Of a DNA stretch of 64,000 bases, positions 46,067 to 57,994 are shown piece by piece; positions within the stretch are counted from its first letter, which is position 1; each line of letters starts with the position of its first letter. A program made the translations under genes and the position numbers. The stretch covers positions 1-64,000 of the forward strand of contig CAKPVT010000002.1 of the NCBI GenBank assembly GCA_934196125.1, given 5' to 3'. Source of the DNA: an uncultured Streptococcus sp. (GTDB taxonomy: Bacteria > Bacillota > Bacilli > Lactobacillales > Streptococcaceae). The notes beneath the pieces were generated by a model. It was not told where the DNA came from. It ran no database searches and saw only the letters and a program-made list of their open reading frames with translations.

Positions 46067-46519
46067 CTATGCTTCCTTAATGCTTAATTTAATTTCAGCA
46101 GTTACTTCCTTGTGTAACTTAACAGGAACTTCAACAGAACCAATTGCACGAATTGGATGATTTAACTCGATAGAACGTTTGTTGATTTTTAAACCAAACT
46201 GTTTAGCCAATTCTTCAGCAATTTTCTTAGCTGTAATTGAACCAAATGTACGTCCATCAGGTCCAACTTTTTCGGTAACCTTAACAACTGTGGCTTCTTT
46301 CTCAAGCTCTGCTTTAAGCGCTTGAGCTTCTGCTAAAATTTCAGCTTGTGCTTTTTCTTCTGATTTTTGTTTACCTTTTAATTCACCAATAGCTTGGTTA
46401 GTCGCTTCTTTAGCTAAATTTTTCTTAATTAAAAAGTTTTGGGCATAACCTGTTGGGATCTCTTTGATTTCGCCTTTTTTTCCTTTACCTTTAACATCTG
46501 CTAGAAAAATAACTTTCAT
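46067..46519 (-). CDS. rplI: Ribosomal protein L9 (bL9)
   Basis: 150 residues from the ATG at 46517-46519. The N-terminal [20 protein letters not shown] motif, GYAQNFLI and the long central helix are clear, and the C-terminal rRNA-binding domain ends LSIKEA. Its ATG overlaps the gdpP stop (TGATG), so its translation is coupled to gdpP. The operon gdpP-rplI-dnaB-veg is typical. Confidence 0.98.
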   Translation of the reverse strand: MKVIFLADVKGKGKKGEIKEIPTGYAQNFLIKKNLAKEATNQAIGELKGKQKSEEKAQAEILAEAQALKAELEKEATVVKVTEKVGPDGRTFGSITAKKIAEELAKQFGLKINKRSIELNHPIRAIGSVEVPVKLHKEVTAEIKLSIKEA

Positions 46520-48495
46520 CACTCTACCTCCATGTCTTCTCTTAAATCATTTTCAATTATTTCAAGTAATAAGTGTTCGGCTTGACTAACAGTTATGTCT
46601 GATAGTTGACAAGCTGCTAGGGTAAAATGCCCACCGCCACCGAGTTCTTCCATCATTTGTTGAACATTGATTTTACTGCGGCTACGTGCCGAAATAGCTA
46701 CTTTATTAGGAGCAACCTGAACAATAACAAACGTTGCTTCAATGCCAGCTAGAGATAACATGGTATCTGCAGCTTTACTGGCAACTACTTTACTGTAAAC
46801 CACATTATCGCCACCACTGGCAATGATAATGTTGTCATAAAGTTTACGCCCTTTGAGAACAAGTTCATTAACCAATCGATATTCCTCAAAATCTGTTTGA
46901 GAAATGTTTTGAATTTCAACGCTATCACTTCCTTGAGATCTAAGATAGCTTGCAACATCAAATGTTCGACTTGTAACGCTAGCTGAAAAATTATTCGTGT
47001 CCAACATAATCCCTGCCATTAAAATACTAGCTTGAATTTTACTTAGACGTTTACCAGCATTTTGGAATTGAATTAATTCGGTTACTAATTCACTTGCGCT
47101 ACTTGCACCACTTTCAATAAAGGTCAATATGGCTTTTTCTGGGAAATTATTGTCACGACGATGATGATCAACAACAATGACATCTGTAAATCTGTTGTAA
47201 AGTTCCTGCGATAACGTTAAGTCAATCTTAGAATGATCAACCATTATCAACAGTGATTGGCTTGTCACTAGTTGTAAAGCTTGGTTGACTGAAATTAGAT
47301 GCGTTTTTCCATCTTCTTGTAACCTTTTAACTGCTCTTGCAATATCAGGGCTCATTTCATCTGGGTTGTAAACCGCATAAGCTTCCTCGATGACATTACT
47401 TGCAAAGAACTGCATCCCAATCGCTGAACCAAGAGCATCCATATCTAGATTACGATGTCCGACAACAAATACTCTATCCACTTTTTTTATGTGGTCTGAA
47501 ATAGCAGTCATCATCGCACGGGTACGCGTACGGGTACGTTTAACGGTAGATACTGACCCACCACCAAAATACAATGGTTTCTTATGCTCATCATTTTCAC
47601 AAATAACAACTTGGTCACCACCACGCACAAGTGCTGTATTCAAATTTTGAAGAGCCACTTGCCCAATTTGCTGATGATTATCATCACCATAAGCAACCCC
47701 CATGCTCAAAGTCAACGGTAACTCACGCTCTTCTTTAGCCTGTTTACGAAAAGCTTCTAGTACTGTAAACTTATCGTCAATTAGACTACTTAAAACAGCA
47801 TAATCTGTGAAAAAGTAAAAACGGTCCATATCCACACGACGATAAAAAATATTTTTAGACTTCATGAAATTCGATATAAAATTAGCAATAAAACTATTGA
47901 TTTGAGAAATTTCCGCATCAGATAAATCATCTGTTGTATCGTCATAATTATCAATTGAAATAATCCCGATAACTGGTCGCAAAAGCGCAGCATCTCCTAG
48001 TTGATGATTTCCCATTGACGTATCAAAGAAATAAAAAATCCTTGAAGATGAATCAATGTAAGATGAATATTTATTGCCATTTAACTCAAAAGTTTGGCTG
48101 GCATCTCCTTCACGCTTATTGCCAATAATTTTTTGGATGAGCTCGTCCTCAAATCCCCCTTCTTCACTAGTGAAGATAAGTTCAGCGTATGGATTAAACC
48201 ACTCAACTTCATTTGTAGATTGCTCAAATTGAACAACACCAACGGGCATCTGTTCTAATAAACTCTTCAAACTGACTTCTGTTTGGTCGTTTAGTAATTC
48301 AATTTGTTCATGTTCTGATAACTCATATGTTTTTTTTTGATAATAAAGCAATGCAACAAGCAAAGACAGCGCCAAAAAGATTGCAGCTAAAATAGCTGAC
48401 TCCGTCTGAAAAAGTCTGACACAAATAGCCAAAATCCCAAATAAAATCAAGTCTATCATGACTAAGTGAATAGTTGCAAATCGAAATCTTTTCAT
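46519..48495 (-). CDS. gdpP: c-di-AMP phosphodiesterase GdpP
   Basis: 658 residues. Two N-terminal membrane helices (about 8-53) are followed by a degenerate PAS domain (about 70-150), a degenerate GGDEF domain (about 175-305) and a DHH/DHHA1 phosphodiesterase (about 340-655) with [21 protein letters not shown] (DHH) and [10 protein letters not shown]. It hydrolyses c-di-AMP to pApA and so affects osmotic balance and beta-lactam tolerance. It is first in its operon, 86 bases downstream of mnmG. Confidence 0.97.
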   Translation of the reverse strand: MKRFRFATIHLVMIDLILFGILAICVRLFQTESAILAAIFLALSLLVALLYYQKKTYELSEHEQIELLNDQTEVSLKSLLEQMPVGVVQFEQSTNEVEWFNPYAELIFTSEEGGFEDELIQKIIGNKREGDASQTFELNGNKYSSYIDSSSRIFYFFDTSMGNHQLGDAALLRPVIGIISIDNYDDTTDDLSDAEISQINSFIANFISNFMKSKNIFYRRVDMDRFYFFTDYAVLSSLIDDKFTVLEAFRKQAKEERELPLTLSMGVAYGDDNHQQIGQVALQNLNTALVRGGDQVVICENDEHKKPLYFGGGSVSTVKRTRTRTRAMMTAISDHIKKVDRVFVVGHRNLDMDALGSAIGMQFFASNVIEEAYAVYNPDEMSPDIARAVKRLQEDGKTHLISVNQALQLVTSQSLLIMVDHSKIDLTLSQELYNRFTDVIVVDHHRRDNNFPEKAILTFIESGASSASELVTELIQFQNAGKRLSKIQASILMAGIMLDTNNFSASVTSRTFDVASYLRSQGSDSVEIQNISQTDFEEYRLVNELVLKGRKLYDNIIIASGGDNVVYSKVVASKAADTMLSLAGIEATFVIVQVAPNKVAISARSRSKINVQQMMEELGGGGHFTLAACQLSDITVSQAEHLLLEIIENDLREDMEVE

Positions 48496-48581
48496 TGGTT
48501 AACCTCTTAGCTTACAATTATACCATAAAACAGCCTTATTTGATAGAGCTGTCATTGATTTAAAGATTACAATTTTATGAC

Positions 48582-50486
48582 TTAATCATTCGCTTTTCTA
48601 TGATGTTTTTGCTTGCCTTCTAGGTAAACCATCAAAATAGAAATATCTGCTGGGTTAACACCTGAAATACGGCTTGCTTGACCGATTGTTTCTGGGTTAA
48701 TTTTCTTGAATTTTTGACGTGCTTCTGTTGCGATAGAATCAATATCATCCCAGTCAATATTAGCAGGAATACGTTTTTCTTCCATGCGTTTCATTTTGGC
48801 TACTTGGTCAAGGGCTTTGTTGATATAACCTTCATATTTGATTTCAGTTTCCAAAAGTTCAATCACTTTGCTGTCAAGTTTTTCTTCAACAGGACCAACA
48901 AAGCTTGTCGCAATGTCATGATTGATTTCAGGACGACGCATGAATTCTTTTGCTGTCAAGGCATCTGTTAATGGTTTGAAACCAAGTGCTTCAATACGTG
49001 CATTAGTTTCTTTAACTGGCTTAATTTTAAGAGTTGACAACCTTGTCAACTCATTGTCAAACTGACGTTTACGATTCAAGAAACATTGATAACGTTCATC
49101 ATCAACCAAACCGACACGGTGACCAATCTCGGTCAAACGCATATCAGCATTATCATGACGCAAAATCAAACGATATTCCGCACGACTTGTTAATAAACGA
49201 TAAGGTTCCAACGTTCCTTTCGTTACCAAGTCATCAATCATAACACCGATGTAAGCATCACTACGTTTAAGAATCATTTCTGGCTTGCCTTGAACTTTCA
49301 AAGCAGCATTGATACCAGCAACAATTCCTTGACCAGCAGCTTCTTCGTAACCTGACGTACCATTGGTTTGACCAGCCGTAAAGAGACCTGAAATTTTCTT
49401 CGTTTCAAGCGTTGCACGCAATTGGTGTGGCAAAACGATATCGTACTCAATCGCATATCCTGTACGCATCATTTCGGCATTTTCAAGCCCTTTAATAGAA
49501 TGAATCAATTCTTTTTGAACATCTTCAGGAAGGCTTGTTGACAACCCTTGAATGTAAACTTCTTCTGTTTCACGACCTTCTGGTTCTAGGAAAAGTTGAT
49601 GACGTTCTTTATCCGCAAAGCGCACAATTTTATCTTCGATAGATGGACAATAACGAGGTCCTACCCCTTTGACAATCCCTGAAAACATTGGTGCACGGTA
49701 AAGATTTTTATTGATAATATCGTGGCTTGTTTGGTTCGTATAAGTCAACCAGCAAGGAATTTGGTCTTTGAGGTAATCTTCATCATTGGACATGAATGAA
49801 AAATGATTTGGTTTTTCATCACCTGGTTGAATCTCTGTTTCATCGTAATTGATAGAACTTGCTTTGATACGTGGTGGTGTTCCTGTTTTGAAACGACCAA
49901 TTTCAAGACCTAATTCTTTCAAATTATCTGCAAGTTCAATAGAAGCCAAGCTGTTATTTGGACCAGAAGAATATTTAAGCTCGCCTAGGATAATTTCGCC
50001 ACGAAGGGCTGTACCTGTTGTGATAACAACTGCTTTAGCTGAAAATTTCTGATTAGTAGCTGTGCGAACACCGACAACTTTACCATCTTCGACTAAAACT
50101 TCTTCAATCATTGACTGACGCAATGTCAAATTTTCTTGTTGCTCAACCGTATGCTTCATTGTACGAGAGTAAAGAGCCTTATCTGCTTGCGCACGAAGAG
50201 CACGGACCGCAGGACCTTTACCAGTATTGAGCATTTTCATTTGAATGTAAGTCCTATCAATGTTTTTACCCATTTCACCACCGAGAGCGTCAATTTCGCG
50301 AACGACAATCCCTTTGGCAGCCCCCCCAATTGCAGGGTTACATGGCATAAAGGACAACATTTCCAAATTAATTGTTGCCAGCATCGTTTTACAACCCATA
50401 CGAGCCGCAGCCAAACTAGCTTCAACACCAGCATGCCCAGCACCAACAACAATTACATCATAATTTTCAGCAAATTCGTGTGTCAT
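48582..50486 (-). CDS. mnmG: tRNA uridine-5-carboxymethylaminomethyl enzyme MnmG (GidA)
   Basis: 634 residues. FAD-binding GxGxxG appears as [19 protein letters not shown], and the first family signature is [15 protein letters not shown] [22 protein letters not shown] and the C-terminal helical domain that binds MnmE are present. With MnmE it modifies U34 of tRNAs reading two-fold codons. ATG follows a GGAG site (AAGAAGGAG). Confidence 0.97.
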   Translation of the reverse strand: MTHEFAENYDVIVVGAGHAGVEASLAAARMGCKTMLATINLEMLSFMPCNPAIGGAAKGIVVREIDALGGEMGKNIDRTYIQMKMLNTGKGPAVRALRAQADKALYSRTMKHTVEQQENLTLRQSMIEEVLVEDGKVVGVRTATNQKFSAKAVVITTGTALRGEIILGELKYSSGPNNSLASIELADNLKELGLEIGRFKTGTPPRIKASSINYDETEIQPGDEKPNHFSFMSNDEDYLKDQIPCWLTYTNQTSHDIINKNLYRAPMFSGIVKGVGPRYCPSIEDKIVRFADKERHQLFLEPEGRETEEVYIQGLSTSLPEDVQKELIHSIKGLENAEMMRTGYAIEYDIVLPHQLRATLETKKISGLFTAGQTNGTSGYEEAAGQGIVAGINAALKVQGKPEMILKRSDAYIGVMIDDLVTKGTLEPYRLLTSRAEYRLILRHDNADMRLTEIGHRVGLVDDERYQCFLNRKRQFDNELTRLSTLKIKPVKETNARIEALGFKPLTDALTAKEFMRRPEINHDIATSFVGPVEEKLDSKVIELLETEIKYEGYINKALDQVAKMKRMEEKRIPANIDWDDIDSIATEARQKFKKINPETIGQASRISGVNPADISILMVYLEGKQKHHRKAND

Positions 50487-50578
50487 TTTATTTCTCCTTC
50501 TTCTTATTTACAAAATGTTTGACTTGACCATCTCAGTTTTTTAGAGCAATTTTTAAAAAGCTTGGATTTAGGTTAATC

Positions 50579-50948
50579 TTACTGAAGTTCTTCAAACGAA
50601 ACCCACTCACACATACGCTTCTGACCTCCCTCATATATATCTTTATTAAGGTCAGAAAGCGGGTTCACTAAGTAAAGAAATTCAATTTGATGATGTTTTG
50701 TGAGATCCAAAGAAAACTGATTTTTCAACAACAAAAGCCAACTGTTTAACTTCAATATCGATATTAAGTTCTTCTTTCATTTCGCGTATTATGGCATCTT
50801 CAGTTAATTCATTTACTAAGATTGCTCCACCTAACAAATAATATTCATTTTTAGGAGATTTTGCTAAATATATTTTTTTATCTTTAATAATTAAGGCTAA
50901 TGCTCTAACACCGAAGCTCTGCTCACCAATTCTAGTTCTAAAATCCAT
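50579..50948 (-). pseudogene. NUDIX hydrolase, frameshifted
   Basis: The ORF covers 88 codons (50682-50948) with the Nudix box GGAILVNELTEDAIIREMKEEL (G-x5-E-x7-REMKEEL). After FFGSHKTSSN it stops, but the other frame continues HHQIEFLYLVNPLSDLN and ends WVSFEELQ at 50579-50581, completing a normal protein of about 125 residues. One extra A in CACAAAACAT (near 50699) explains the shift. The substrate is unknown. Confidence 0.8.
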
Positions 50949-50985
50949 TTAAAACTCCTTAACTGCACAAAAAACAGCCAAAACC

Positions 50986-51016
50986 CTCGAAAATTGTGCG
51001 ATAAAAACGCACAATT
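50986..51016 (-). terminator. mnmA terminator
   Basis: AATTGTGCG (50992-51000) pairs perfectly with CGCACAATT (51008-51016), followed on the minus strand by TTC and T-rich sequence, between mnmA and the NUDIX gene. Confidence 0.65.
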
Positions 51017-51163
51017 CTCATGAGCTTTGACCATCATGATTATTGTTATGATTATTGTATCAAATTAAGTTAAAATGTCAATTTAATTGCCAATAATTTT
51101 TCGAGCAATAGTTGATTATATAGATAAGCCAAACCCGTCAACTTATATTTACATCTTTGTCAA

Positions 51164-52426
<1,263 letters not shown>

Positions 52427-52523
52427 TTACACTTAATTCTAATGCTTTTTCTCATTTATTATCGTTTACCCTTTTGCCTTCCTCTGTTATAATAAGTAAG
52501 CATAGATTCTTAAAGGAGTAGAT

Positions 52524-53195
52524 ATGAAAAATCTAAAATTCCAATCCGTATTCGACATCATCGGTCCCGTGATGATTGGTCCGTCTAGTAGCCATACGGC
52601 TGGGGCTGTTCGTATTGGAAAAATTGTTAACTCTATTTTCGGAGAAATTCCCGATTCCGTAACCTTTCATTTGTACAATTCATTTGCTAAGACTTACCGT
52701 GGCCATGGAACTGACAAAGCTCTCGTTGCAGGTATCCTTGGCATGGATACTGACAACCCTGACATCAAAAATTCATTAGAAATCGCTCATCAGAAAGGGG
52801 TTCGCACTTATTGGGATATTCTCAAAGATAGTAACGCTCCACATCCAAATACCGCTAAAATTACCGTTGAAAAAGGTGACAAAAGCATGAGTATTACTGG
52901 CGTATCAATCGGCGGAGGAAATATTGAGGTAACTGAGTTAAATGGTTTCTCTGTATCGCTAAAAATGAATACACCAACTTTAATTATTGTTCACCAAGAC
53001 ATTCCTGGAATGATTGCCAAAGTGACAGATATTCTATCTGAACATCATATCAACATCGCCCAAATGAATGTAACTCGTGAACGTGCTGGTGAAAAAGCAA
53101 TCATGATTATCGAAGTTGACTCTCGTGATTGTCACAAAGCTGTTGAACAGATTCAACAAATTTCACATTTGCACAATGTTAATTTCTTTGATTAG
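52524..53195 (+). CDS. sdaAB: L-serine dehydratase beta subunit (iron-sulfur)
   Basis: 223 residues. The N-terminal SDH beta domain (FDIIGPVMIGPSSSHTAGAVRIG, with the SSSHTAG motif) is followed by an ACT domain (about 150-223, IIVHQDIPGMIAKVTDIL). With SdaAA it converts L-serine to pyruvate and ammonia using a [4Fe-4S] cluster. AAAGGAG precedes the ATG; sdaAA follows 11 bases later. Confidence 0.96.
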   Translation: MKNLKFQSVFDIIGPVMIGPSSSHTAGAVRIGKIVNSIFGEIPDSVTFHLYNSFAKTYRGHGTDKALVAGILGMDTDNPDIKNSLEIAHQKGVRTYWDILKDSNAPHPNTAKITVEKGDKSMSITGVSIGGGNIEVTELNGFSVSLKMNTPTLIIVHQDIPGMIAKVTDILSEHHINIAQMNVTRERAGEKAIMIIEVDSRDCHKAVEQIQQISHLHNVNFFD

Positions 53196-53206
53196 AAAGG
53201 AAAAGA

Positions 53207-54079
53207 ATGTTTTATTCTATTAAAGAATTAGTTGAACAAGCCGATAAAGATTTTAACGGTAATATTGCTGAACTAATGATTGCCACCGAAATGGAATTAA
53301 GTGGGCGTAGCCGTGATGAAATCATTCACATCATGACGAAAAACCTTCAAGTCATGAAAAATTCTGTTACTGACGGACTAACACCTAGTAAATCAATTAG
53401 TGGTCTAACTGGTGGAGACGCCGTCAAAATGGACACCTACCTTAAATCGGGTAAGACTTTGTCAGATACCACTATCTTGACCGCTGTCCGCAATGCCATT
53501 GCTGTCAACGAACTGAATGCCAAAATGGGACTTGTTTGTGCTACACCAACAGCTGGCTCTGCTGGTTGTTTACCTGCCGTTCTGACAACTGCTATTGACA
53601 AATTAAAACTTTCTGAAGAAGAACAGTTGAACTTTTTATTCACTGCTGGTGCTTTTGGACTCGTTATTGGAAATAATGCTTCAATCTCTGGTGCTGAAGG
53701 CGGCTGTCAAGCTGAAGTTGGCTCTGCTTCTGCAATGAGTGCCGCGGCTTTGGTTAAGGCTGCTGGTGGCTCTGCTTTCCAAGCCAGCCAAGCAGTTGCT
53801 TTTGTTATCAAAAATATGATTGGGCTTATCTGTGATCCTGTTGCAGGGCTTGTTGAAGTCCCATGTGTTAAACGTAATGCTCTTGGTTCAAGTTTTGCAC
53901 TTGTAGCTGCTGACATGGCACTTGCTGGCATTGAATCTCAAATTCCAGTTGACGAAGTTGTTGATGCGATGTATCAAGTTGGAGCAAGTCTGCCAACCGC
54001 TTTTCGTGAAACTGCCGAAGGTGGCTTAGCTGCCACACCAACAGGACAACGATTACAAGATCAAATTTTTGGAGAATAG
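53207..54079 (+). CDS. sdaAA: L-serine dehydratase alpha subunit (iron-sulfur)
   Basis: 290 residues. LVCATPTAGSAGCLPAVLT, GAEGGCQAEVGSASAMSAAAL and LICDPVAGLVEVPCVKRNA supply the cluster-binding cysteines. It ends RLQDQIFGE. It forms the catalytic half of the heterodimer with SdaAB. GAAAGG precedes the start. A stem-loop (TTTGCTA/TAGCAAA, 54081-54116) follows the stop and may limit read-through. Confidence 0.96.
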   Translation: MFYSIKELVEQADKDFNGNIAELMIATEMELSGRSRDEIIHIMTKNLQVMKNSVTDGLTPSKSISGLTGGDAVKMDTYLKSGKTLSDTTILTAVRNAIAVNELNAKMGLVCATPTAGSAGCLPAVLTTAIDKLKLSEEEQLNFLFTAGAFGLVIGNNASISGAEGGCQAEVGSASAMSAAALVKAAGGSAFQASQAVAFVIKNMIGLICDPVAGLVEVPCVKRNALGSSFALVAADMALAGIESQIPVDEVVDAMYQVGASLPTAFRETAEGGLAATPTGQRLQDQIFGE

Positions 54080-54128
54080 TTTGCTAAGTATTTAGTATTT
54101 TAATACTATAGTAGCAAAATATTCGTTC

Positions 54129-54162
54129 TTGACAATATTGTCAATGACAAGTTGACAATATT
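54129..54162. promoter_or_regulatory. Perfect palindrome TTGACAATATTGTCAA plus a half-site
   Basis: A 16-bp perfect palindrome at 54129-54144 and a second TTGACAATATT at 54152-54162, just before the gph ribosome-binding site. A near copy lies at 7156-7171. It could be an operator; the regulator is unknown. Confidence 0.4.
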
Positions 54163-54178
54163 TTACAGGAGAGTAAAT

Positions 54179-54812
54179 ATGAAATCTATCTTATTCGACC
54201 TCGATGGAACCTTGGTAAATTCCAATCCAGGAATCAAAGCAGCGTTTAATTACGCTTTTGAAAGATTACAGTTACCTTTACAGACTGACAAGCAAATGTC
54301 AACATTTATCGGTCCGCCCTTAGAAGTTACCTTTGCTAATTATTTCACTGAGAAAGCTGATATTGACCGTGCAATAAAAACTTTTAGAGAATACTATAAC
54401 GCTAAAGGTGTTCATCAAGTTTCACTTTATGCTGGTATTTCCGACCTACTAAAAGAATTGAATAACTTAGGCTACTCTCTATGTCACAACAAGTAAACAC
54501 GAACCAATGGCTAAGCTAATGTTGACCGAGCTTGGTGTCATTTCAAACTTTAAGCAAGTTTATGGTTCAACTCCTGAACGTTTTCACAAAGCAGATGTGA
54601 TTAACGCTTGTCTTACAGAACAAGTAATCCAAGCAGCCGAAGCTGTCATCATCGGTGATACAAAATTTGATATGATTGGTGGTCAGAAAACAGGCGTTAG
54701 AAGGCTTGGTGTTACTTGGGGCTTTGGTTCTGCTGAAAGTTTACAAGAACACGGCGCTGAAATAATCTGTCATCAACCACAAGACATTAAAAAAGCACTA
54801 TCATCGCTATAA
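54179..54812 (+). pseudogene. gph: HAD-family phosphatase (phosphoglycolate phosphatase-like), frameshifted
   Basis: ATG at 54179-54181 with GGAGAG upstream. The catalytic motif DLDGTLV is at the start and IGDTKFDMIGGQ near the end. The first frame runs to TAA at 54494-54496 (GYSLCHNK-stop). The correct continuation VTTSKHEPMAKLMLTELG is in another frame. Two bases are missing from a CT repeat (TACTCTCTATG; near 54474-54481), so this is a recent slippage. A terminator overlaps its 3' end. Confidence 0.88.
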
Positions 54813-54832
54813 GATGATTAGTGCTTTCTTTT
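54791..54832. terminator. Bidirectional terminator after gph
   Basis: AAAGCACTATCATC pairs with GATGATTAGTGCTTT across a short loop, with T-rich flanks. It serves gph and the convergent lytic-transglycosylase gene. Confidence 0.8.
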
Positions 54833-54841
54833 TTATTTAGC

Positions 54842-55432
54842 TTAATAACCCCAAGCAGATAAGCCTTGAGCATTATAGGCGTTTATAGCAGCTGTAATCT
54901 GTTCTTGAACAGTTGCTGTTGACCCCCAACCAGGCAGTGTTTGGAATAAACCTGATGCCCCAGAAGCATTTGTCACACTTGGATCACCGTTAGATTCACG
55001 TGCAATGATTGCTTCCCAAGTTGATTGAGGAACACCTGTTGCTGCTGCCATTTGCGCCGCAGCTTCTGTACCGACGGTACCAGCAGTGTTTCCATTTGAT
55101 GCTGTTGTTGCATCAACCACTTCTGATTCTGTGTAAACTTCTTCTACCTCAGTAGCTTCTTCGGTAGCAGGTTCTTCAGACACCTCGCTGACTTCTACTG
55201 AGCTAGACTCAGATGATGTTGTACTTGTTACTGTTTGATTTAAAGTCGATGAAAGACTTGTAGATGTTGATTTAACAACCTCTGCCTCAGCATGTGTTGT
55301 AAACGTATCTGAAAATAATTCTATTTTTGGAATAAGGAAAATAATCATAGCCAAGCTCAAAGTTGCTCCGAGCACACTAACGATAATATTTCTTGATTTT
55401 CTTTGTTTTGTTTTAGCAATCCTACTATACAT
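54842..55432 (-). CDS. Membrane-anchored lysozyme-like (transglycosylase) protein
   Basis: 196 residues. A basic start and one membrane anchor ([20 protein letters not shown], about 16-36) are followed by a Ser/Thr/Glu-rich linker (about 50-120) and a C-terminal lysozyme-like fold ([38 protein letters not shown] with catalytic-type Glu in ARESNG, ending SAWGY). Such proteins remodel peptidoglycan and are often under WalRK/VicRK; only an imperfect VicR-like repeat (TGTAAC-N5-TGACAT) is seen upstream. It is separated from the next gene by a terminator. Confidence 0.85.
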   Translation of the reverse strand: MYSRIAKTKQRKSRNIIVSVLGATLSLAMIIFLIPKIELFSDTFTTHAEAEVVKSTSTSLSSTLNQTVTSTTSSESSSVEVSEVSEEPATEEATEVEEVYTESEVVDATTASNGNTAGTVGTEAAAQMAAATGVPQSTWEAIIARESNGDPSVTNASGASGLFQTLPGWGSTATVQEQITAAINAYNAQGLSAWGY

Positions 55433-55586
55433 AAATATAAACTATATACCTCTCTAGAACTCCTTTTTCTATCATATAATTTAATTGTTACTCAGAGATT
55501 AAAAATATGTCAAAAATGTTACAAAAACATTGAAACTTACCCTTTTTTTCCTGAAAAACACTGTTTTAAAACCATTTTGAGCAAAC

Positions 55587-55620
55587 AAAAAAGATTTGAG
55601 AGTTTCTCTCAAATCTTTTT
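55587..55620. terminator. Terminator after the LysM gene
   Basis: AAAGATTTGAGAG-TTT-CTCTCAAATCTTT with T-runs on both sides, 19 bases after the LysM gene stop on the minus strand. Confidence 0.85.
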
Positions 55621-55638
55621 AACTAATTATCTAAAATC

Positions 55639-56229
55639 TTAATACCAACCATTTGCATTCCAGAAGGCAAGGGCTGCTGACCATGAACCATAACGGCTTG
55701 CAACGTATGCATCTGCAACATGTTCTTGGTTTTCAGCTGATAAGTCACCATTCAAGTAAGAAATCGTTAATTGGTAACGTCCATAGTATTGACCATTTTG
55801 AGCTGTGTAGCTACCACTTGATTCGCGTTGTGCGATTGTTTCTTTGGCGGCTGCATCTGCTGAGCTCAAGTTTGATGAATAAGTTGTACTTGTAGTAGTT
55901 GTATCTGTACTTGCAGCTGTAGATGTTGCTGATGATGAATCATCAGTAGTAGCTGCTGAAGTTGTAGTTTCTGTTGTTGAAGCTGTTGAATCCAATTCTA
56001 AGACTTGACCAACAGTAATGAAGTCAACGTTAGAGATACTATTTAATGATACCAATTGTTCAACTGTAGTATTGTAAGTTGAGGCAATTTCAGAAAGAGT
56101 ATCACCTGATTTAACTGTGTAAGAATCTGCATTAGCGACTGCTGGGGCGATCAGTGCTGCTGCAAAAGCTGCGATAGCAACTCCTAACTTAATAGTTTTC
56201 GATTTACTTTTTAAAGTATTTTTTTGCAT
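55639..56229 (-). CDS. LysM-domain secreted cell-wall protein
   Basis: 196 residues. A signal peptide (LGVAIAAFAAALIAPAVANA) is followed by one LysM domain (DSYTVKSGDTLSEIASTYNT, about 35-78), a Ser/Thr linker, and a C-terminal lysozyme-like domain (AQRESSGSYTAQNGQYYGRYQLT, ending WNANGWY). It binds and probably cleaves peptidoglycan. It is similar in plan to the neighbour downstream, as commonly seen in this place in streptococci. Confidence 0.9.
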   Translation of the reverse strand: MQKNTLKSKSKTIKLGVAIAAFAAALIAPAVANADSYTVKSGDTLSEIASTYNTTVEQLVSLNSISNVDFITVGQVLELDSTASTTETTTSAATTDDSSSATSTAASTDTTTTSTTYSSNLSSADAAAKETIAQRESSGSYTAQNGQYYGRYQLTISYLNGDLSAENQEHVADAYVASRYGSWSAALAFWNANGWY

Positions 56230-56361
56230 TATATGCTCCTTTTTACAAATTAGTATAGGATATATAATACAGGGTTAATGTTACCTGAGCTTTAGTCTTT
56301 TATTAAAATTATTACAACTAGATTGTGTTAACATAAAGAAAATGCCTACAAATAGGGCGCT

Positions 56362-57159
56362 TTAGCTTTTCTTAAACCAAAATAGCAAAATTCCTAAAAT
56401 AACTAACACTATTAAAGCTAAAGTATCTTTTAGGTGCCATTGCAAAATTCGGTATTTAGTTCGTCCATCTCCGCCTTGGTAACCACGTGCTTCCATGGCA
56501 AGAGCAAGAGCATCTGCTCGTTTAAAACTCGATGCAAAAAGCGGAATAAGGATTGGAATGATTGATTTTACCTTTTGAATCAGATTTCCTTCTCCAAAAT
56601 CCACACCACGCGCTCGCTGTGCCTTCATAATACGTGTCGTGTCATCCATCAAGGTAGGAACAAATCGCAGGCTTAGTGAGAGCATTAAACCTATTTCGTG
56701 TGCAGGCACCTTAAAACGAACAAAAGGCTTTAGAAGTGATTCTACAGCGTCTGCAAGGCTCAACGGTGTTGTTGTCAAAGTCAGCAAGGTTGAAAAGAAG
56801 ATGATTAATACAAAACGCATAAAAATCAAAACTGCTTGGCTAAAACCGTAGCTTGTTATTTTAAAAAAAACAAATTGAAAATAGGTTTGACCACCTTGTG
56901 TAAAAAACATTTGAAACAAAGTTGTGAATAAAATAATACCAATCATTGGCTGAACACCTTTTAAGAAAAAGCTCAACTTAATCTTCGATAGCAAAACAAC
57001 TATCAAGGTGAATGCAACCATAATAATGTTTGTCACCACATTATTAGCCCAGAAAACAATAACAATGTACAAAATCATTGCTAAAAGTTTGCTACGTGGA
57101 TCTAAGCGATGAATCAAAGAATTTCCTGGAACATAACGTCCGAGTATTAATCTATCCAT
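56362..57159 (-). CDS. ecfT: ECF transporter transmembrane subunit EcfT
   Basis: 265 residues with five to six membrane segments. Two coupling-helix motifs of the ARG type are seen: [10 protein letters not shown] and [29 protein letters not shown] is the usual start. It joins EcfA1 and EcfA2 in the energising module that serves several vitamin-binding S components. It overlaps ecfA2 by 8 bases. Confidence 0.96.
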   Translation of the reverse strand: MDRLILGRYVPGNSLIHRLDPRSKLLAMILYIVIVFWANNVVTNIIMVAFTLIVVLLSKIKLSFFLKGVQPMIGIILFTTLFQMFFTQGGQTYFQFVFFKITSYGFSQAVLIFMRFVLIIFFSTLLTLTTTPLSLADAVESLLKPFVRFKVPAHEIGLMLSLSLRFVPTLMDDTTRIMKAQRARGVDFGEGNLIQKVKSIIPILIPLFASSFKRADALALAMEARGYQGGDGRTKYRILQWHLKDTLALIVLVILGILLFWFKKS

Positions 57160-57994
57160 GTTTCACCACCTCTGCAAATTCTTCTATAGTAATTGGTAAA
57201 CTTTCTAGCTGTAAACCACGTTTTACAAGCTGCTGAGCAAACTTGGTGATTTTTGGCACACCAAGTTGTTTGCTTTCAAGAAAATCAACATCCTGAAAAA
57301 CTTCTTTAGGGTAACCAGAACGAACTAATTTTCCACCTTCAAGGACATTGACATAATCCGCATAATTTGCCACATCGTCCATCAAGTGGGTTACTAAAAC
57401 GATTGTCATACCATTTTGATGTAATTTTTTAAATAAGTCCATAAGCTCACGACGTCCTTTAGGGTCTAAGCCTGCTGTCGGCTCATCTAAAACTAGCACC
57501 TCTGGTTCCATAGCCAAAATACCAGCAATCGCAACACGGCGCATTTGACCACCTGACAATTCAAATGGATTTTTTCCAAAAAATTCCTCACTAATGCCAA
57601 CCATAGCTAGTTTTTCACGCGCTAGTTGTTCAGCTTCTTCTATGGAAACACCAAAATTTTGTGGACCAAAAGCGACATCTTTAAGAACAGTCTCCTCAAA
57701 AAGTTGGCTTTCAGGAAATTGAAAAACAAGTCCTACTTTTTTACGCACAGGTTTGATGTCTTTATTTTTAGAGTCAGCTGTAATTTTTATGTCATCTACG
57801 ATAACGGCGCCCTCCGTAGGCACATTAAGCCCATTTAACAGCTGCATAATCGTTGACTTACCTGAGCCAGTATGTCCGATAAAAGCGGTATAAGAGCCAT
57901 CTTTGATACTAAGATTAATGTCAAAAAGGGCACGCCCTTCAAAAGGTGTCCCCGCTTGATAAGTATAATTTACGCTTTCAAGAGTAATTCCCAT
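57152..57994 (-). CDS. ecfA2: ECF transporter ATPase EcfA2
   Basis: 280 residues. Walker [10 protein letters not shown], signature [15 protein letters not shown], Walker [13 protein letters not shown] and switch VTHLMDD. The C-terminal extension typical of EcfA subunits follows. It overlaps ecfA1 by 25 bases and ecfT by 8, giving coupled translation. Confidence 0.96.
   Translation of the reverse strand: MGITLESVNYTYQAGTPFEGRALFDINLSIKDGSYTAFIGHTGSGKSTIMQLLNGLNVPTEGAVIVDDIKITADSKNKDIKPVRKKVGLVFQFPESQLFEETVLKDVAFGPQNFGVSIEEAEQLAREKLAMVGISEEFFGKNPFELSGGQMRRVAIAGILAMEPEVLVLDEPTAGLDPKGRRELMDLFKKLHQNGMTIVLVTHLMDDVANYADYVNVLEGGKLVRSGYPKEVFQDVDFLESKQLGVPKITKFAQQLVKRGLQLESLPITIEEFAEVVKHG

Noticed and set aside
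49034..49060. TTGACAACCTTGTCAACTC inverted repeat as a regulatory site
   Set aside because: It lies inside mnmG and is explained by the codons of Leu-Thr-Arg-Leu-Ser-Thr.
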